64,000 nt of DNA from contig NZ_ML133698.1 in NCBI RefSeq assembly GCF_003985155.1, positions 145,682 through 209,681 of the forward strand, read 5' to 3'. Positions within the stretch are counted from its first letter, which is position 1, and every line of letters starts with the position of its first letter. The DNA is from Rhizobium vallis. GTDB lineage: Bacteria; Pseudomonadota; Alphaproteobacteria; Rhizobiales; Rhizobiaceae. Positions 37,400-45,401 of this stretch are shown here, one piece after another. The position numbers and the translations under genes were made by a program. The notes below the pieces were generated by a model that saw only the letters and a program-made list of their open reading frames with translations, did not search any database and was not told the DNA's origin.

Positions 37400-37807
37400 A
37401 TGGCTGAAGAGAATAACACCGCCCCCGCTGTTGCTGCAGGCGTAGCGGCGGTAGAGACACCCGCTGTGAAGAAGACCCGGGCACCTCGTCAGAAGAAAGC
37501 CGTTGCGGCACCGGCCGACGTTCCGTCGAAAGCTGCTGCCGCACCGGCTGAGTCCGTGAAGGCTGCAAGCGGCCGTGGCAGGAGGGCCAAAGCGGTCGTT
37601 GCAAAGTCCGAAGTTGCAGCAAAGGCTACCAGAGCCAAGCGGACGCCCAAGGCTGCCGTACAGCCGCAAACGCCCGCTGTCGCAGTCCTTGATGAGATTG
37701 AAGATCTGATCAAGCTGGAGGAAGAGAACCAGCGTCTTCGCAAGCTGCTTGCCGAAAAGCTGCGCAACGAAAACGCCGACCTGCGCAGGCGGCTCGATCG
37801 CGTCTGA
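37400..37807 (+). CDS. syrB: SyrB-like regulator
   Basis: The 135-residue product has an alanine, lysine and proline-rich, probably disordered N-terminal 90 residues. A C-terminal leucine-zipper-like module reads LEEENQRLRKLLAEKLRNEN. Both parts resemble Sinorhizobium SyrB, which represses syrM, a LysR-type activator of exopolysaccharide and nodulation genes. SyrB has no classical DNA-binding domain, so its mechanism is uncertain. AAGGAG lies eight bases before the ATG. It is the first of three tandem genes with related C-termini. No syrM or nod box is visible in the window. Confidence 0.82.
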   Translation: MAEENNTAPAVAAGVAAVETPAVKKTRAPRQKKAVAAPADVPSKAAAAPAESVKAASGRGRRAKAVVAKSEVAAKATRAKRTPKAAVQPQTPAVAVLDEIEDLIKLEEENQRLRKLLAEKLRNENADLRRRLDRV

Positions 37808-37931
37808 CGCGAACAGTTCCGTCGTTCTGTCTTTTGACACCGGCAAGCGTAGCAGTTCAAGAAATTTGGCAAGCGGGATCTGCAAGGATCTCGCAGCGCC
37901 GGTGCGCATTCCAGTCAGGGGGTAAAGCACT

Positions 37932-38471
37932 ATGAAGTCACCATGGCGATTTCTCGCGGACCTGACGTCGCGCCGTAAAACGCTGGCGTCACCTGTCGTT
38001 CCCGCTGCTCCGGAGAAACCGGCCGAGGACCAGACAGGGGATCGGGACGCAGCGCCGGCTACGTCAGCATCGGTGGTCGGGACCATAGTCGAACCGAGCG
38101 AACCCGCGTCCCGCTTACCATCGGAGCCGGCGGCTAACCTGGTTAAGCCGGAAGTCGCGATCGAGCGACCAGATCCAACTCCGGTCGCAATAGCACCAGG
38201 AAAGCTTGGCGATGTGGAAGTCCCGTCGCGCCCTAGCAAAAATCGGTCGAAGCGTATAAAGCCCGGTTCGGTTCAAGTCGTGACGCAGTCTCCGTCGAAG
38301 CCGAGCGACGACCCACGGGTCGTATCTCTTCCGGCGCAGCCTCTGACATTTCTTGAGGAGGTTGTGGCTCTCGACGAAGAAATCGCGGCGCTGAAGGCTG
38401 CCTTGGCGCTGAAGCTGAAACTGCAGAACGCTCAATTGAAAAAGATGCTCGAGCGCTTTGATATTCGATAG
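37932..38471 (+). CDS. SyrB-neighbour protein with related C-terminal coiled coil
   Basis: The 179-residue product begins MKSPWRFLADLTSRRKTL. About 120 residues that are proline, serine and alanine-rich follow, then a C-terminal helix LDEEIAALKAALALKLKLQN ending KKMLERFDIR. That tail lines up with the tails of the genes on each side (a leucine heptad, then a Q/N-rich turn, then a short L-RF ending). No other domain was recognised. The gene lies about 125 bases after the syrB-like gene and about 32 before the next. It may be a partner or competitor of the SyrB-like protein, but that is inference. Confidence 0.75.
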   Translation: MKSPWRFLADLTSRRKTLASPVVPAAPEKPAEDQTGDRDAAPATSASVVGTIVEPSEPASRLPSEPAANLVKPEVAIERPDPTPVAIAPGKLGDVEVPSRPSKNRSKRIKPGSVQVVTQSPSKPSDDPRVVSLPAQPLTFLEEVVALDEEIAALKAALALKLKLQNAQLKKMLERFDIR

Positions 38472-38503
38472 CCTGCCGGTAGGGCTGTTATGATTGGAAT
38501 GAC

Positions 38504-39085
38504 ATGAAGACCCCGCAGAGAAGTTTCGTTGTCGAGATGAAGTCGAAGGGCCGCCGCTCGGCGGCCCGGCAGGGATCCATCTGGGGCAGCACGGATCTGA
38601 AGGCATTTGCCCGCCAGGCAGCGAGCGTTGCGCCGCAGCTGTTCGAGGACGGGCAGCAAGCTGAACCGATAGCCGAAGACATTGTCGTCGCGCCTGCCGT
38701 GGAAAATGCGTCTGTCGCGGAGACGGTCCCCGCGCCGGTGGCCGAGACTTCTGATGCCATCACTGCGATCGCCGTTGCGACCGTGGAAGAGCGCTCAGAG
38801 CCTCAAGAACTGGCCATCGTCGAAGTCGTTGCAAAAGCCACCGTCGCGACAAGAAAGCCCCGTCGATCGGAGATGATAGGCCATCGGCTGCCAACTACGC
38901 CCAAAGGCGACGATAAGGTCGGTACCTCAGAAACTTCCCATTCGGCGGCTCCTAGCGAAGCTTCAATTGATGAATTGCCCGCCCTCGAAGCCGAAAATCG
39001 CCGATTGAAGGCGCTTTTGGCTGATCGCCTTCGCCAACAGAATCTGCAGCTTCGAATGATGTTGCATCGCTTCGGTGCTGCCTGA
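38504..39085 (+). CDS. Third tandem protein with SyrB-type C-terminal module
   Basis: The 193-residue product opens MKTPQRSFVVEMKSKGRRS with a SIWGSTDLKAFAR stretch. It continues through a valine, alanine and glutamate-rich, low-complexity middle and ends in a coiled-coil tail LEAENRRLKALLADRLRQQN followed by LRMMLHRFGAA. The tail is closely related to that of the SyrB-like protein two genes upstream. The short SxWxxTDLKAxAR segment recalls proteins that I have seen next to syrB in rhizobia, but no function is known. Gene order and direction suggest one transcript with the two upstream genes. Confidence 0.75.
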   Translation: MKTPQRSFVVEMKSKGRRSAARQGSIWGSTDLKAFARQAASVAPQLFEDGQQAEPIAEDIVVAPAVENASVAETVPAPVAETSDAITAIAVATVEERSEPQELAIVEVVAKATVATRKPRRSEMIGHRLPTTPKGDDKVGTSETSHSAAPSEASIDELPALEAENRRLKALLADRLRQQNLQLRMMLHRFGAA

Positions 39086-39217
39086 GCCGGAGAGCATGTC
39101 CTCGGCTTGACCCCGTCGTGACTAGCTCATTGTTTGGAAACTCTTTCGATGGTGCGATAGCCCAATGGCTTGGTCGGACCGCTGCGCCTGAACGGGTAGC
39201 CGCGTGAGCAGCCAAGT

Positions 39218-39454
39218 TCAACGATCGTCCGTCATGGCGGCACGTAGCACATCGTTGATGCGCTCCTGCCAGCCTGGCCCCTCCGCCTGGAAATAGGCGA
39301 GTACCTCGCTGTCGAGTTTCAAAGAGACCTGCTCCTTGACGTTCGGCAGCGCTCGACGTTCAACGGCAGGTGCCGGTGCGGTCTTCTTTGCTGGCTTGAA
39401 CAAAGCCTCCGCCGCATCAAGTGGATTGGCGGGGCGACGTGGAGTTCGTGTCAT
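39218..39454 (-). CDS. BrnA-like antitoxin
   Basis: The 78-residue product ends in the BrnA pattern: VSLKLDSEVLAYFQAEGPGWQERINDVLRAAM, a ribbon-helix-helix-like dimer motif with the usual L-LD-V-yF-G-G-Q-RIN-LR arrangement. The first 40 residues are polar and probably flexible. GGAG lies before the ATG at 39454. BrnA normally works with the toxin BrnT encoded upstream, but the gene here follows an unrelated 93-residue protein. It may therefore be an orphan antitoxin or belong to a different pair. Confidence 0.7.
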   Translation of the reverse strand: MTRTPRRPANPLDAAEALFKPAKKTAPAPAVERRALPNVKEQVSLKLDSEVLAYFQAEGPGWQERINDVLRAAMTDDR

Positions 39455-39479
39455 GCTTCTCTCCAATGGCTTGGCAAAT

Positions 39480-39761
39480 CTATGGTCTGTCAGGGACCTC
39501 GTCAGCCGGTCCGTCGTCTACCTGGACGAAAGCAGCTTGCGACATCTCCGAACTGAATTCGGGGCTGGGACCAAGGCCGCGCTTGCTGCGTGAGCGGCGT
39601 GTCAGCAACGCATTAAATCGATCGCGCATTTCACCCGCTTCGATATCGCCCGAAACCCACAGCTCGATGATTGCCATGCACTCAACGTCTCCATCGATGG
39701 GCATGCCGCGACTGGTCGCCCGTGCGATCACCCGTTCGGCTATGGATCTGCGTGGTGTCAT
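39480..39761 (-). CDS. Hypothetical 93-residue protein upstream of the BrnA-like gene
   Basis: The product opens MTPRRSIAERVIARATSRGM and has an IIELWVSGDIEAGEMRDRFNALLTRR helix pair, then a polar acidic tail. No family with a known role was recognised. It does not carry the BrnT fold (no WDxxK and no nearby HG pattern). GGAG lies six or seven bases upstream of the ATG, and the stop is about 25 bases before the BrnA-like start, so the two probably share a transcript and may be a toxin-antitoxin-like pair of unfamiliar type. Confidence 0.65.
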   Translation of the reverse strand: MTPRRSIAERVIARATSRGMPIDGDVECMAIIELWVSGDIEAGEMRDRFNALLTRRSRSKRGLGPSPEFSSEMSQAAFVQVDDGPADEVPDRP

Positions 39762-39823
39762 TCAATGCTCCATCACAGGCGAGAACTGACGCGCGCAAGA
39801 AATTCGTGACTTTAACTTGTTGG

Positions 39824-40177
39824 TCATCCAGCGCCGAACGAACTTAGCTTCTCCAAAAGCGCCTCCGAAATCTCGAACTGGCGCGCCGTTCCGCGCCCCA
39901 TCGAATTCTTGACGATCGTCTCGTCCAACATCCCACGTCTCACCAGAAGATCCACCGTCTCCTTGACGCCGGTGCGTGTGAGAGCCGTAATTTCCATAAT
40001 GCTGGAAAGAGTTAGCTTCTGGTGCACTTGGTTCATGCTGTAGAGGATCGTCATCATGCCGACCTGCTTCAGCCTTGCCTGAGGCGTCTCGTCTTCGAGA
40101 GGATGGTCAAGGATTTCATGCAGGATGAGGCCTGAGAAGGCGAGATTGTGCCATTGGGTCTTGAGCGCTCTTGTCAT
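39824..40177 (-). CDS. RctA-like winged-helix repressor
   Basis: This 117-residue protein has helices followed by a winged helix (about residues 55-105) with LTLSSIMEITALTRTGVKETVDLLVRRG and a wing with MGRGTARQFEIS. Lying divergently upstream of a TrbM-virB operon, it resembles RctA, the repressor of conjugative virB transfer in Rhizobium etli and Sinorhizobium plasmids. I infer this role from fold, size and place, not a confirmed alignment. A TTATAT-type element lies about 20 bases before the ATG with no clear ribosome site, so its transcript may be nearly leaderless and weak. Confidence 0.6.
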   Translation of the reverse strand: MTRALKTQWHNLAFSGLILHEILDHPLEDETPQARLKQVGMMTILYSMNQVHQKLTLSSIMEITALTRTGVKETVDLLVRRGMLDETIVKNSMGRGTARQFEISEALLEKLSSFGAG

Positions 40178-40268
40178 GCTATTTTACTGTGTTATATAAG
40201 GTAGTATGGATCGTTCGAGAGGCAAGCGACCTCTTCGGCAGTGAAATGTCCTTTGAAGGGGCGTGCTC
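40178..40268. promoter_or_regulatory. Divergent promoter region of the virB operon and its likely repressor
   Basis: The 91-base gap contains a short AT-rich core with TTATATAA (about 40192-40199) and an imperfect dyad of TACTG/TAGTA type around it. AAGGGG at 40257-40262 is the ribosome site of the first operon gene. The core is the likely place for overlapping promoters and the repressor site; no precise operator is claimed. Confidence 0.5.
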
Positions 40269-40808
40269 ATGAAAAACCTTCTGCTCAACTTAGTTGTCGC
40301 GGCCTGCTGCATTTTGCCACCCTACCTTACTTCACCCGGCAAGGCGCAAGCAAATGATTGGGGCTGCGAGGTTATCCTATGCCTCTCCAATCCCGGCGGC
40401 CCGACGCAGTTTGCAGAATGCCGGCCTCCGATCCAGAAGCTGTGGCGGGAGCTTGCGGAAGGGTATTCGTTCCCGACATGCAGCGGTGTCGGCTTCAAAA
40501 GTTCGCGCCCCGCCTACGAGCCCTATTATTGCGAAACCGGATATCGGCTAGAAAGCGATTATGGTCCGCGCGGACAGGAAGTAACCTGCGTGTCGACGGG
40601 CCTGCAGCCGGTCAGCGATGCATTCTGCCCCAATTTCGGCGACAGCTACAGTTTCACGGATCGCTCGGTCTTGTCGTCACGGTGGCAGCGGGAGGGTGGG
40701 CGCCGCCGATGCATGGGCTATCCGACGGCCCGGCCAAACGTGCGACCGCAACCCCACTACATCGATGTGACGATCGACGGGGCGGCGACACAACGGGTCT
40801 GGTACTGA
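40269..40808 (+). CDS. TrbM/KikA-type conjugal transfer protein
   Basis: The 179-residue product has a signal peptide (LLLNLVVAACCILPPYL...GKAQA) followed by DWGCEVILCLSNPGG and CRPPIQKLWRELAEG, which match the TrbM/KikA/MpfK family. Members are periplasmic, cysteine-rich proteins needed for mating-pair formation; there are many cysteines here. It starts the virB operon and ends three bases before virB1. AAGGGG lies before ATG 40269; a GTG two codons earlier is an alternative. Confidence 0.85.
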   Translation: MKNLLLNLVVAACCILPPYLTSPGKAQANDWGCEVILCLSNPGGPTQFAECRPPIQKLWRELAEGYSFPTCSGVGFKSSRPAYEPYYCETGYRLESDYGPRGQEVTCVSTGLQPVSDAFCPNFGDSYSFTDRSVLSSRWQREGGRRRCMGYPTARPNVRPQPHYIDVTIDGAATQRVWY

Positions 40809-40811
40809 TTG

Positions 40812-41471
40812 ATGGCCGCCGCTTTTGTGGATCTTGCGCAGAGCTGCGCACCAATGGTGGAAGTGAGGACGCTGGCCGCCGTCATCAGTCTCGAGAGCCG
40901 TTTCAAGCCCTTCGCCATTCGCATCAACAGCGGTCCGCCGCTTGAGCGCCAACCCGCATCGAAGGCCGAGGCAATCGAGGTCGCGACCTCTCTTGCCGCC
41001 GATCGGCAAGACATCCAGATCGGTCTTGGCGGTATCGGTCTGGAGGATTTGCGCAAACTGCAGTTTTCGATTTCGGATGCCTTCGATCCCTGCCTGAACC
41101 TCAAGGTCACCGGCACTCTGCTCGACGGTTATTATCGCCTTGCTCTACGCGCCGGCGCCGATGCGAAGCAGGCCGAGAAGGTCATGCTTCAGTCCTATTA
41201 CGGGAGGGCCGATCCCTCTGTTGGCCGCATGGTCAAATATGACGAGCAGGTCCGCCAGGAAATGGTCCGCCTGCCAGTCAGACTGGCGACTGTCACCATC
41301 GCCGAAGGGCACGAAGAGGTGCCTCGGGAGCCGGCAGATTCTCGACAGGCGCCACCAACTGGCAAATCCCTTCCTCAGTCGGACGAGGCCGCATCCTGGG
41401 ACGTCTTCAGCGCCCCGCGAACTTCTTCGGTTCTCGTATTTGAAAAACATTCATCGGAGCAAAGTGAATGA
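40812..41471 (+). CDS. virB1: VirB1 lytic transglycosylase
   Basis: The product is of 219 or so residues with an SLT-type lysozyme-like fold: VRTLAAVISLESRFKPFAIRIN gives the catalytic glutamate in SLES, and LGGIGLEDLRKLQ lies downstream. It cuts peptidoglycan to let the secretion channel assemble. It lacks an obvious signal peptide from the ATG at 40812, which is common in this branch; export may use another route or the start may be wrong. It ends with a polar C-terminal tail overlapping virB2 by four bases. Confidence 0.85.
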   Translation: MAAAFVDLAQSCAPMVEVRTLAAVISLESRFKPFAIRINSGPPLERQPASKAEAIEVATSLAADRQDIQIGLGGIGLEDLRKLQFSISDAFDPCLNLKVTGTLLDGYYRLALRAGADAKQAEKVMLQSYYGRADPSVGRMVKYDEQVRQEMVRLPVRLATVTIAEGHEEVPREPADSRQAPPTGKSLPQSDEAASWDVFSAPRTSSVLVFEKHSSEQSE

Positions 41472-41767
41472 TCTCGAAAGCAAGCCTTCGCCCTGTCGCA
41501 GCCTCCGCCGTGATGGCAGCCGCCATCGTTGCATGGCTGGTGGAACCGGCCTTCGCCCAGGCCGCCGGCGTCGAAACCGTCCTGCAGAACATCGTCACCA
41601 TGCTGACCGGCAATATCGCCCGGCTGCTTGCGGTCATAGCCGTCATCATCATCTGCATTGCCTGGATGTTCGGCTACATGGACCTGCGCCGCGCCGGCTT
41701 CTGGATCATCGGCATTGGCGGGATCTTCGGCGCGACCGAACTCGTCAATACCATCGTCGGAGGCTGA
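41468..41767 (+). CDS. virB2: VirB2 major pilin
   Basis: The 99-residue product has a long leader (residues 1-34 with VMAAAIVAWLVEPAFAQA) and two hydrophobic helices in the mature part, GNIARLLAVIAVIIICIAW and FWIIGIGGIFGATELV. This is the standard plan of VirB2 prepilin. It would be processed, inserted in the inner membrane and polymerised into the conjugative pilus. It overlaps virB1 and is followed by virB3 with a five-base gap. Confidence 0.88.
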   Translation: MISKASLRPVAASAVMAAAIVAWLVEPAFAQAAGVETVLQNIVTMLTGNIARLLAVIAVIIICIAWMFGYMDLRRAGFWIIGIGGIFGATELVNTIVGG

Positions 41768-41772
41768 ACATC

Positions 41773-42111
41773 ATGCCGACAGCTTCCGGTATCGAGGAAG
41801 ACACCCTGTTCCTTGCCTGTACCCGTCCGGCGATGATCGCCGGCGTGACGATGGAGGCGATGGGTGTGAACATCATGCTGACGACGATCCTCTATATCAC
41901 CGCGGGATCGATCGCCTATGCGCTTGTCGGCGTCGTCTTCCATTTCATATTCCGGACGCTCGTCAAGCACGATCATAACAGGTTCCGGATCCTCATCGCG
42001 TGGATCGAGACCCGCGGCCGGTCGCGCAACACCGCTTATTGGGGTGGCGCCACCCTCTCACCCTTGAAGCTCACCAGACGCTATGACGAGAGGGATTTGA
42101 CCCTTGCCTAG
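41773..42111 (+). CDS. virB3: VirB3 inner-membrane protein
   Basis: This 112-residue protein has EEDTLFLACTRPAMIAGV and a hydrophobic pair around residues 28-62, the common VirB3 plan. LSPLKLTRRYDERDL follows near the C-terminus. VirB3 is a small partner of VirB4 at the base of the secretion machine. Its stop codon overlaps the TTG start of virB4, as tight coupling predicts. Confidence 0.88.
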   Translation: MPTASGIEEDTLFLACTRPAMIAGVTMEAMGVNIMLTTILYITAGSIAYALVGVVFHFIFRTLVKHDHNRFRILIAWIETRGRSRNTAYWGGATLSPLKLTRRYDERDLTLA

Positions 42112-44470
42112 CATCGCAACGCTTCGCTCGCGCGAACTCGGGCCGGAAACCTTCATTCCCCAGTCGCGCCATGTCGATGAGACGACAGTTGCGCTCGAGT
42201 CGAGAGCGCTGATGGTGATGATCGCCCTGGAAGGCATATCGTTCGAAACCGCTGATGTCCTGGACCTCAACAGCCTGCATCGCGACCTCAACACGCTCTA
42301 CCGGAACATCGCCGATGAGCGTCTGGCTCTCTGGACACACGTCATTCGCCGCCGCGACAACGACTATCCCGACGGACAATTCGTCAATCCTTTCTCGCAG
42401 CGGCTGAACGCGAGATACCGCGAACGCATGATCGGCGAGGATCTGTTTCGGAACGACCTTTATCTCTCGCTCGTCTGGCATCCCGGTCGGGATCCCGGCG
42501 AAAAGGCGGCCCACCTTCTCTCCCGTCTACGCAAGGCACGCCGCGCCGACATCGAGCTCGATGAGGATGCCTTCAAGCGCCTGAGTGACAAGGTATCCGA
42601 TGTCACCGCCGGCCTGAAGCGTTTCGAGCCGCGTGTGCTCTCCACTTATGAGCACGATGGCATCGTCTTCTCCGAGCCGAGCGAGGTCCTGCACCAGATC
42701 GTCGGCGGCCGGCGGGAGCGCATCCCGCTGACGGAGGGCAGGATATCCTCGGCAATCTATTCGGATCGGGTCATCTTTGGGCGAGAGACCATCGAGATCC
42801 GTCATGAGGCGGATAGCCGCTATGCCGGGATGTTCGGCTTCAAGGAATATCCGGCGACCACCCGCAGCGGCATGCTCGATGGCATCCTGACGGCGCCGTT
42901 CGAGCTCATCCTGACGCAGTCTTTCGCCTTTGCCTCGAAAGCCGATGCGCGCACGATCATGGGGCGCAAGCAAAACCAGATGGTGAGCGCCGGCGATAAG
43001 GCGGCGTCGCAGATCGAAGAGCTCGGCGATGCGATGGACGATCTGGAGTCGAACCGCTTTGTCGTCGGTGAGCATCATCTTGCGCTGTCGGTCTTTGCGC
43101 CGTCGGTGAAAGAACTCACCGACCATATGGCGAAGGCGCGGGCATATCTCACCAACGGTGGCGCCGTCGTTGCCCGCGAGGACCTCGGCCTTGAGGCAGC
43201 CTGGTGGGGGCAGTTGCCGGGCAATTTCCGCTACCGGGCAAGATCGGGTGCTATCACGTCGCGGAATTTCGCGGCCCTGTCTCCGTATCATTCCTATCCC
43301 ACCGGGCAGAAGGACGGCAATGAATGGGGACCGGCCGTCGCCATGCTGAAGACCGCCTCCGGCTCGCCCTTCTATTTCAATTTCCACCACAGCGACCTTG
43401 GCAACACATTCGTCTGCGGCCCCTCGGGTACGGGCAAGACAGTGCTCCTTAACTTCATGCTCTCCCAACTCGAAAAACACGACCCCCATTTGGTCTTCTT
43501 CGACAAGGATCGGGGAGCCGACCTTTTCGTTCGGGCGGCGGGCGGCACTTATCTGCCGCTTCGAAACGGTGTTGCCACCGGCTGTGCCCCGCTGAAGGCA
43601 CTGGAGCTCACGGCGGAGAACAAGGTGTTTCTCGCAGGCTGGATCGGCAGGCTTGTCGGATCGGCGAAGCGCGAACTGACGGTCACGGAGTTGCGCGACA
43701 TTGCCTCGGCCATCGACGGTCTCGCGGACCTGCCGGTCGAAAGGCGCTCGATCGGTGCCTTGCGCACCTTCCTCAACAACACCGATCCCGAAGGCATCGC
43801 CTCGCGGCTCAGGCGGTGGGAGAGGGGAGGGCCGCTCGGCTGGGTATTCGACAACAAGACCGACGACATCGGCATCGGCGCCAAGTTCATCGGCTACGAC
43901 ATGACCGATTTTCTCGACAATGAGGAAATACGCACGCCGTTGATGGCCTATCTGTTCTTTCGCATCGAGCAACTGATCGACGGGCGCCGCATCATCATCG
44001 TCATCGATGAGTTCTGGAAGGCGTTGCAGGACGAAGGCTTTCGCGATCTCGCCCAGAACAAGCTCAAGACAATCCGCAAACAGAACGGGCTGATGCTGTT
44101 TGCGACCCAAAGTCCGCGCGACGCCATCGGCTCGCCGATTGCCCATACGATCATCGAGCAATGCCCGACGCAGATCTTCCTTCCCAATCCGCGCGGTGAC
44201 CATAGCGACTATGTCGACGGGTTCAAACTGACGGAGCGCGAGTTCGAGCTTCTCTCCCGCGAGCTCTCGGTCGAGAGCCGCCGCTTCATCGTCAAGCAGG
44301 GCCACAACAGCGTCGTCGCCGAACTGAACCTCAGGGGTTTCGATGACGAGCTCGATATCTTGTCCGGCCGAACCGCGAATGTCGAACTCGCCGAGGCGAT
44401 CCGGGCGGAGGTCGGCGACTGCCTCGAGGATTGGCTGCCGGTGTTTCAGCAAAGAAGGAGGACGGGTTGA
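42104..44470 (+). CDS. virB4: VirB4 secretion ATPase
   Basis: The 788-residue ATPase has an N-terminal CagE/TrbE/VirB4 domain (about residues 180-390) and a motor domain with Walker A GPSGTGKTVLL near residue 440, Walker B IIVIDEFWKAL near 630 and the FATQSPRDAI motif that follows. It powers pilus assembly and substrate transfer at the inner membrane. The TTG start at 42104 overlaps the virB3 stop and is preceded by GAGAGGG; no ATG gives a better start. All motifs and length fit a functional VirB4. Confidence 0.93.
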   Translation: MPSIATLRSRELGPETFIPQSRHVDETTVALESRALMVMIALEGISFETADVLDLNSLHRDLNTLYRNIADERLALWTHVIRRRDNDYPDGQFVNPFSQRLNARYRERMIGEDLFRNDLYLSLVWHPGRDPGEKAAHLLSRLRKARRADIELDEDAFKRLSDKVSDVTAGLKRFEPRVLSTYEHDGIVFSEPSEVLHQIVGGRRERIPLTEGRISSAIYSDRVIFGRETIEIRHEADSRYAGMFGFKEYPATTRSGMLDGILTAPFELILTQSFAFASKADARTIMGRKQNQMVSAGDKAASQIEELGDAMDDLESNRFVVGEHHLALSVFAPSVKELTDHMAKARAYLTNGGAVVAREDLGLEAAWWGQLPGNFRYRARSGAITSRNFAALSPYHSYPTGQKDGNEWGPAVAMLKTASGSPFYFNFHHSDLGNTFVCGPSGTGKTVLLNFMLSQLEKHDPHLVFFDKDRGADLFVRAAGGTYLPLRNGVATGCAPLKALELTAENKVFLAGWIGRLVGSAKRELTVTELRDIASAIDGLADLPVERRSIGALRTFLNNTDPEGIASRLRRWERGGPLGWVFDNKTDDIGIGAKFIGYDMTDFLDNEEIRTPLMAYLFFRIEQLIDGRRIIIVIDEFWKALQDEGFRDLAQNKLKTIRKQNGLMLFATQSPRDAIGSPIAHTIIEQCPTQIFLPNPRGDHSDYVDGFKLTEREFELLSRELSVESRRFIVKQGHNSVVAELNLRGFDDELDILSGRTANVELAEAIRAEVGDCLEDWLPVFQQRRRTG

Positions 44471-45168
44471 TGGCAAGAAGCTGGATAGGCCTTGCTCTTG
44501 CGGCGGCAGCTGCCTTGTTGCCGGTTGGAGCGGCGTTTGGGCAGGGCATCCCTGTCATCGACCAGACGGCGATCGCCAAACAGATCGAGAGCATCACCCA
44601 ACTGAAGTCCCAGCTCGACACGCTCAATCAGCAGCTCCAGCAAGCTCAGCAGCTTTACGGATCGCTGAACAAGATCACCAACATGGCAGATGTTGCGAGC
44701 CTCTTGAACGATCCTTCGATCCGCAAGGCATTGCCGCAGGATTTCAGTGCGATCGAAGGTCTGTTCAAGGGATCGGGCACCGGCGTCTTCGGCAGTTCGG
44801 CGTCTAAATTCCGCGAGGATAATTCGACTTATCGCACCAACGCCGACGATTTCTATGCGCAGGAATTGTCGCGCGTCCAGAACCAGAATGCCGGTCAGAT
44901 GAGCCTCGGCCAGCAGATCTACGATGCCGCCACCAAGCGCATCGACGGCATCGATCAGCTGCGCCAGAAAATATCGGGTGCCGCGGATGCCAAGGACATC
45001 GCCGATCTCCAGGCACGGCTACAAGCAGAAACGGCGTTTCTGCAAACCGACGTGCTGCGCATGCAGGGTTTGCAGATGGTCCAGCAAGCAAAGGTTCAGG
45101 TCGATGATCAGCGCAAGGCCGAGGATTGGCGCAAACGCATGGATGCCATGGGAGAGGCGCTCAAATGA
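44470..45168 (+). CDS. virB5: VirB5 minor pilin
   Basis: The 232-residue product has a signal peptide (MARSWIGLALAAAAALLPVGAAFG) and a mostly helical mature part with QTAIAKQIESITQLKSQLDTLN and a QQAQQLYGSLNKITNMADVA stretch, the usual plan of VirB5/TraC pilus-tip adhesins. Its ATG overlaps the virB4 stop (TGATG). It ends overlapping the lipoprotein gene that follows. The long glutamine-rich helices are typical of the family. Confidence 0.88.
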   Translation: MARSWIGLALAAAAALLPVGAAFGQGIPVIDQTAIAKQIESITQLKSQLDTLNQQLQQAQQLYGSLNKITNMADVASLLNDPSIRKALPQDFSAIEGLFKGSGTGVFGSSASKFREDNSTYRTNADDFYAQELSRVQNQNAGQMSLGQQIYDAATKRIDGIDQLRQKISGAADAKDIADLQARLQAETAFLQTDVLRMQGLQMVQQAKVQVDDQRKAEDWRKRMDAMGEALK

Positions 45169-45398
45169 GACATGTCCTTCTTGGCGTCGTCACCCTCACC
45201 CTTTCTGGCTGCTTCGGCCAGGGAGACAAGACCTACACTGTCGACGAGCTCATGGCTGATGAGGCTCTGCTGACAAAGATCATAAGCGAATGCCGCAACA
45301 ACCCCGGCAAGTTGCGCCAAACGCCCAATTGCCAAAATGCGGAGGCGGCGGACTGGAAGCTGCGACTTGAACGTATGAAAACATCGCTTGGAGGCTGA
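45165..45398 (+). CDS. EexN-family lipoprotein, probable entry exclusion
   Basis: The 77-residue protein has a lipoprotein signal with lipobox LSGC and the mature pattern TVDELMADEALLTKIISECRNN followed by PNCQNA, which I recognise as the EexN family. EexN proteins block redundant mating with cells that already hold the plasmid. The gene lies between virB5 and virB6, where this family is usually found. Start ATG overlaps the virB5 stop by four bases. Confidence 0.85.
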   Translation: MRHVLLGVVTLTLSGCFGQGDKTYTVDELMADEALLTKIISECRNNPGKLRQTPNCQNAEAADWKLRLERMKTSLGG

Positions 45399-45401
45399 GG
45401 C

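Noticed and set aside
42527..44476. 649-codon open frame opposite virB4
   Set aside because: No recognisable domain or ribosome site; it lies wholly under the well-supported virB4 gene.
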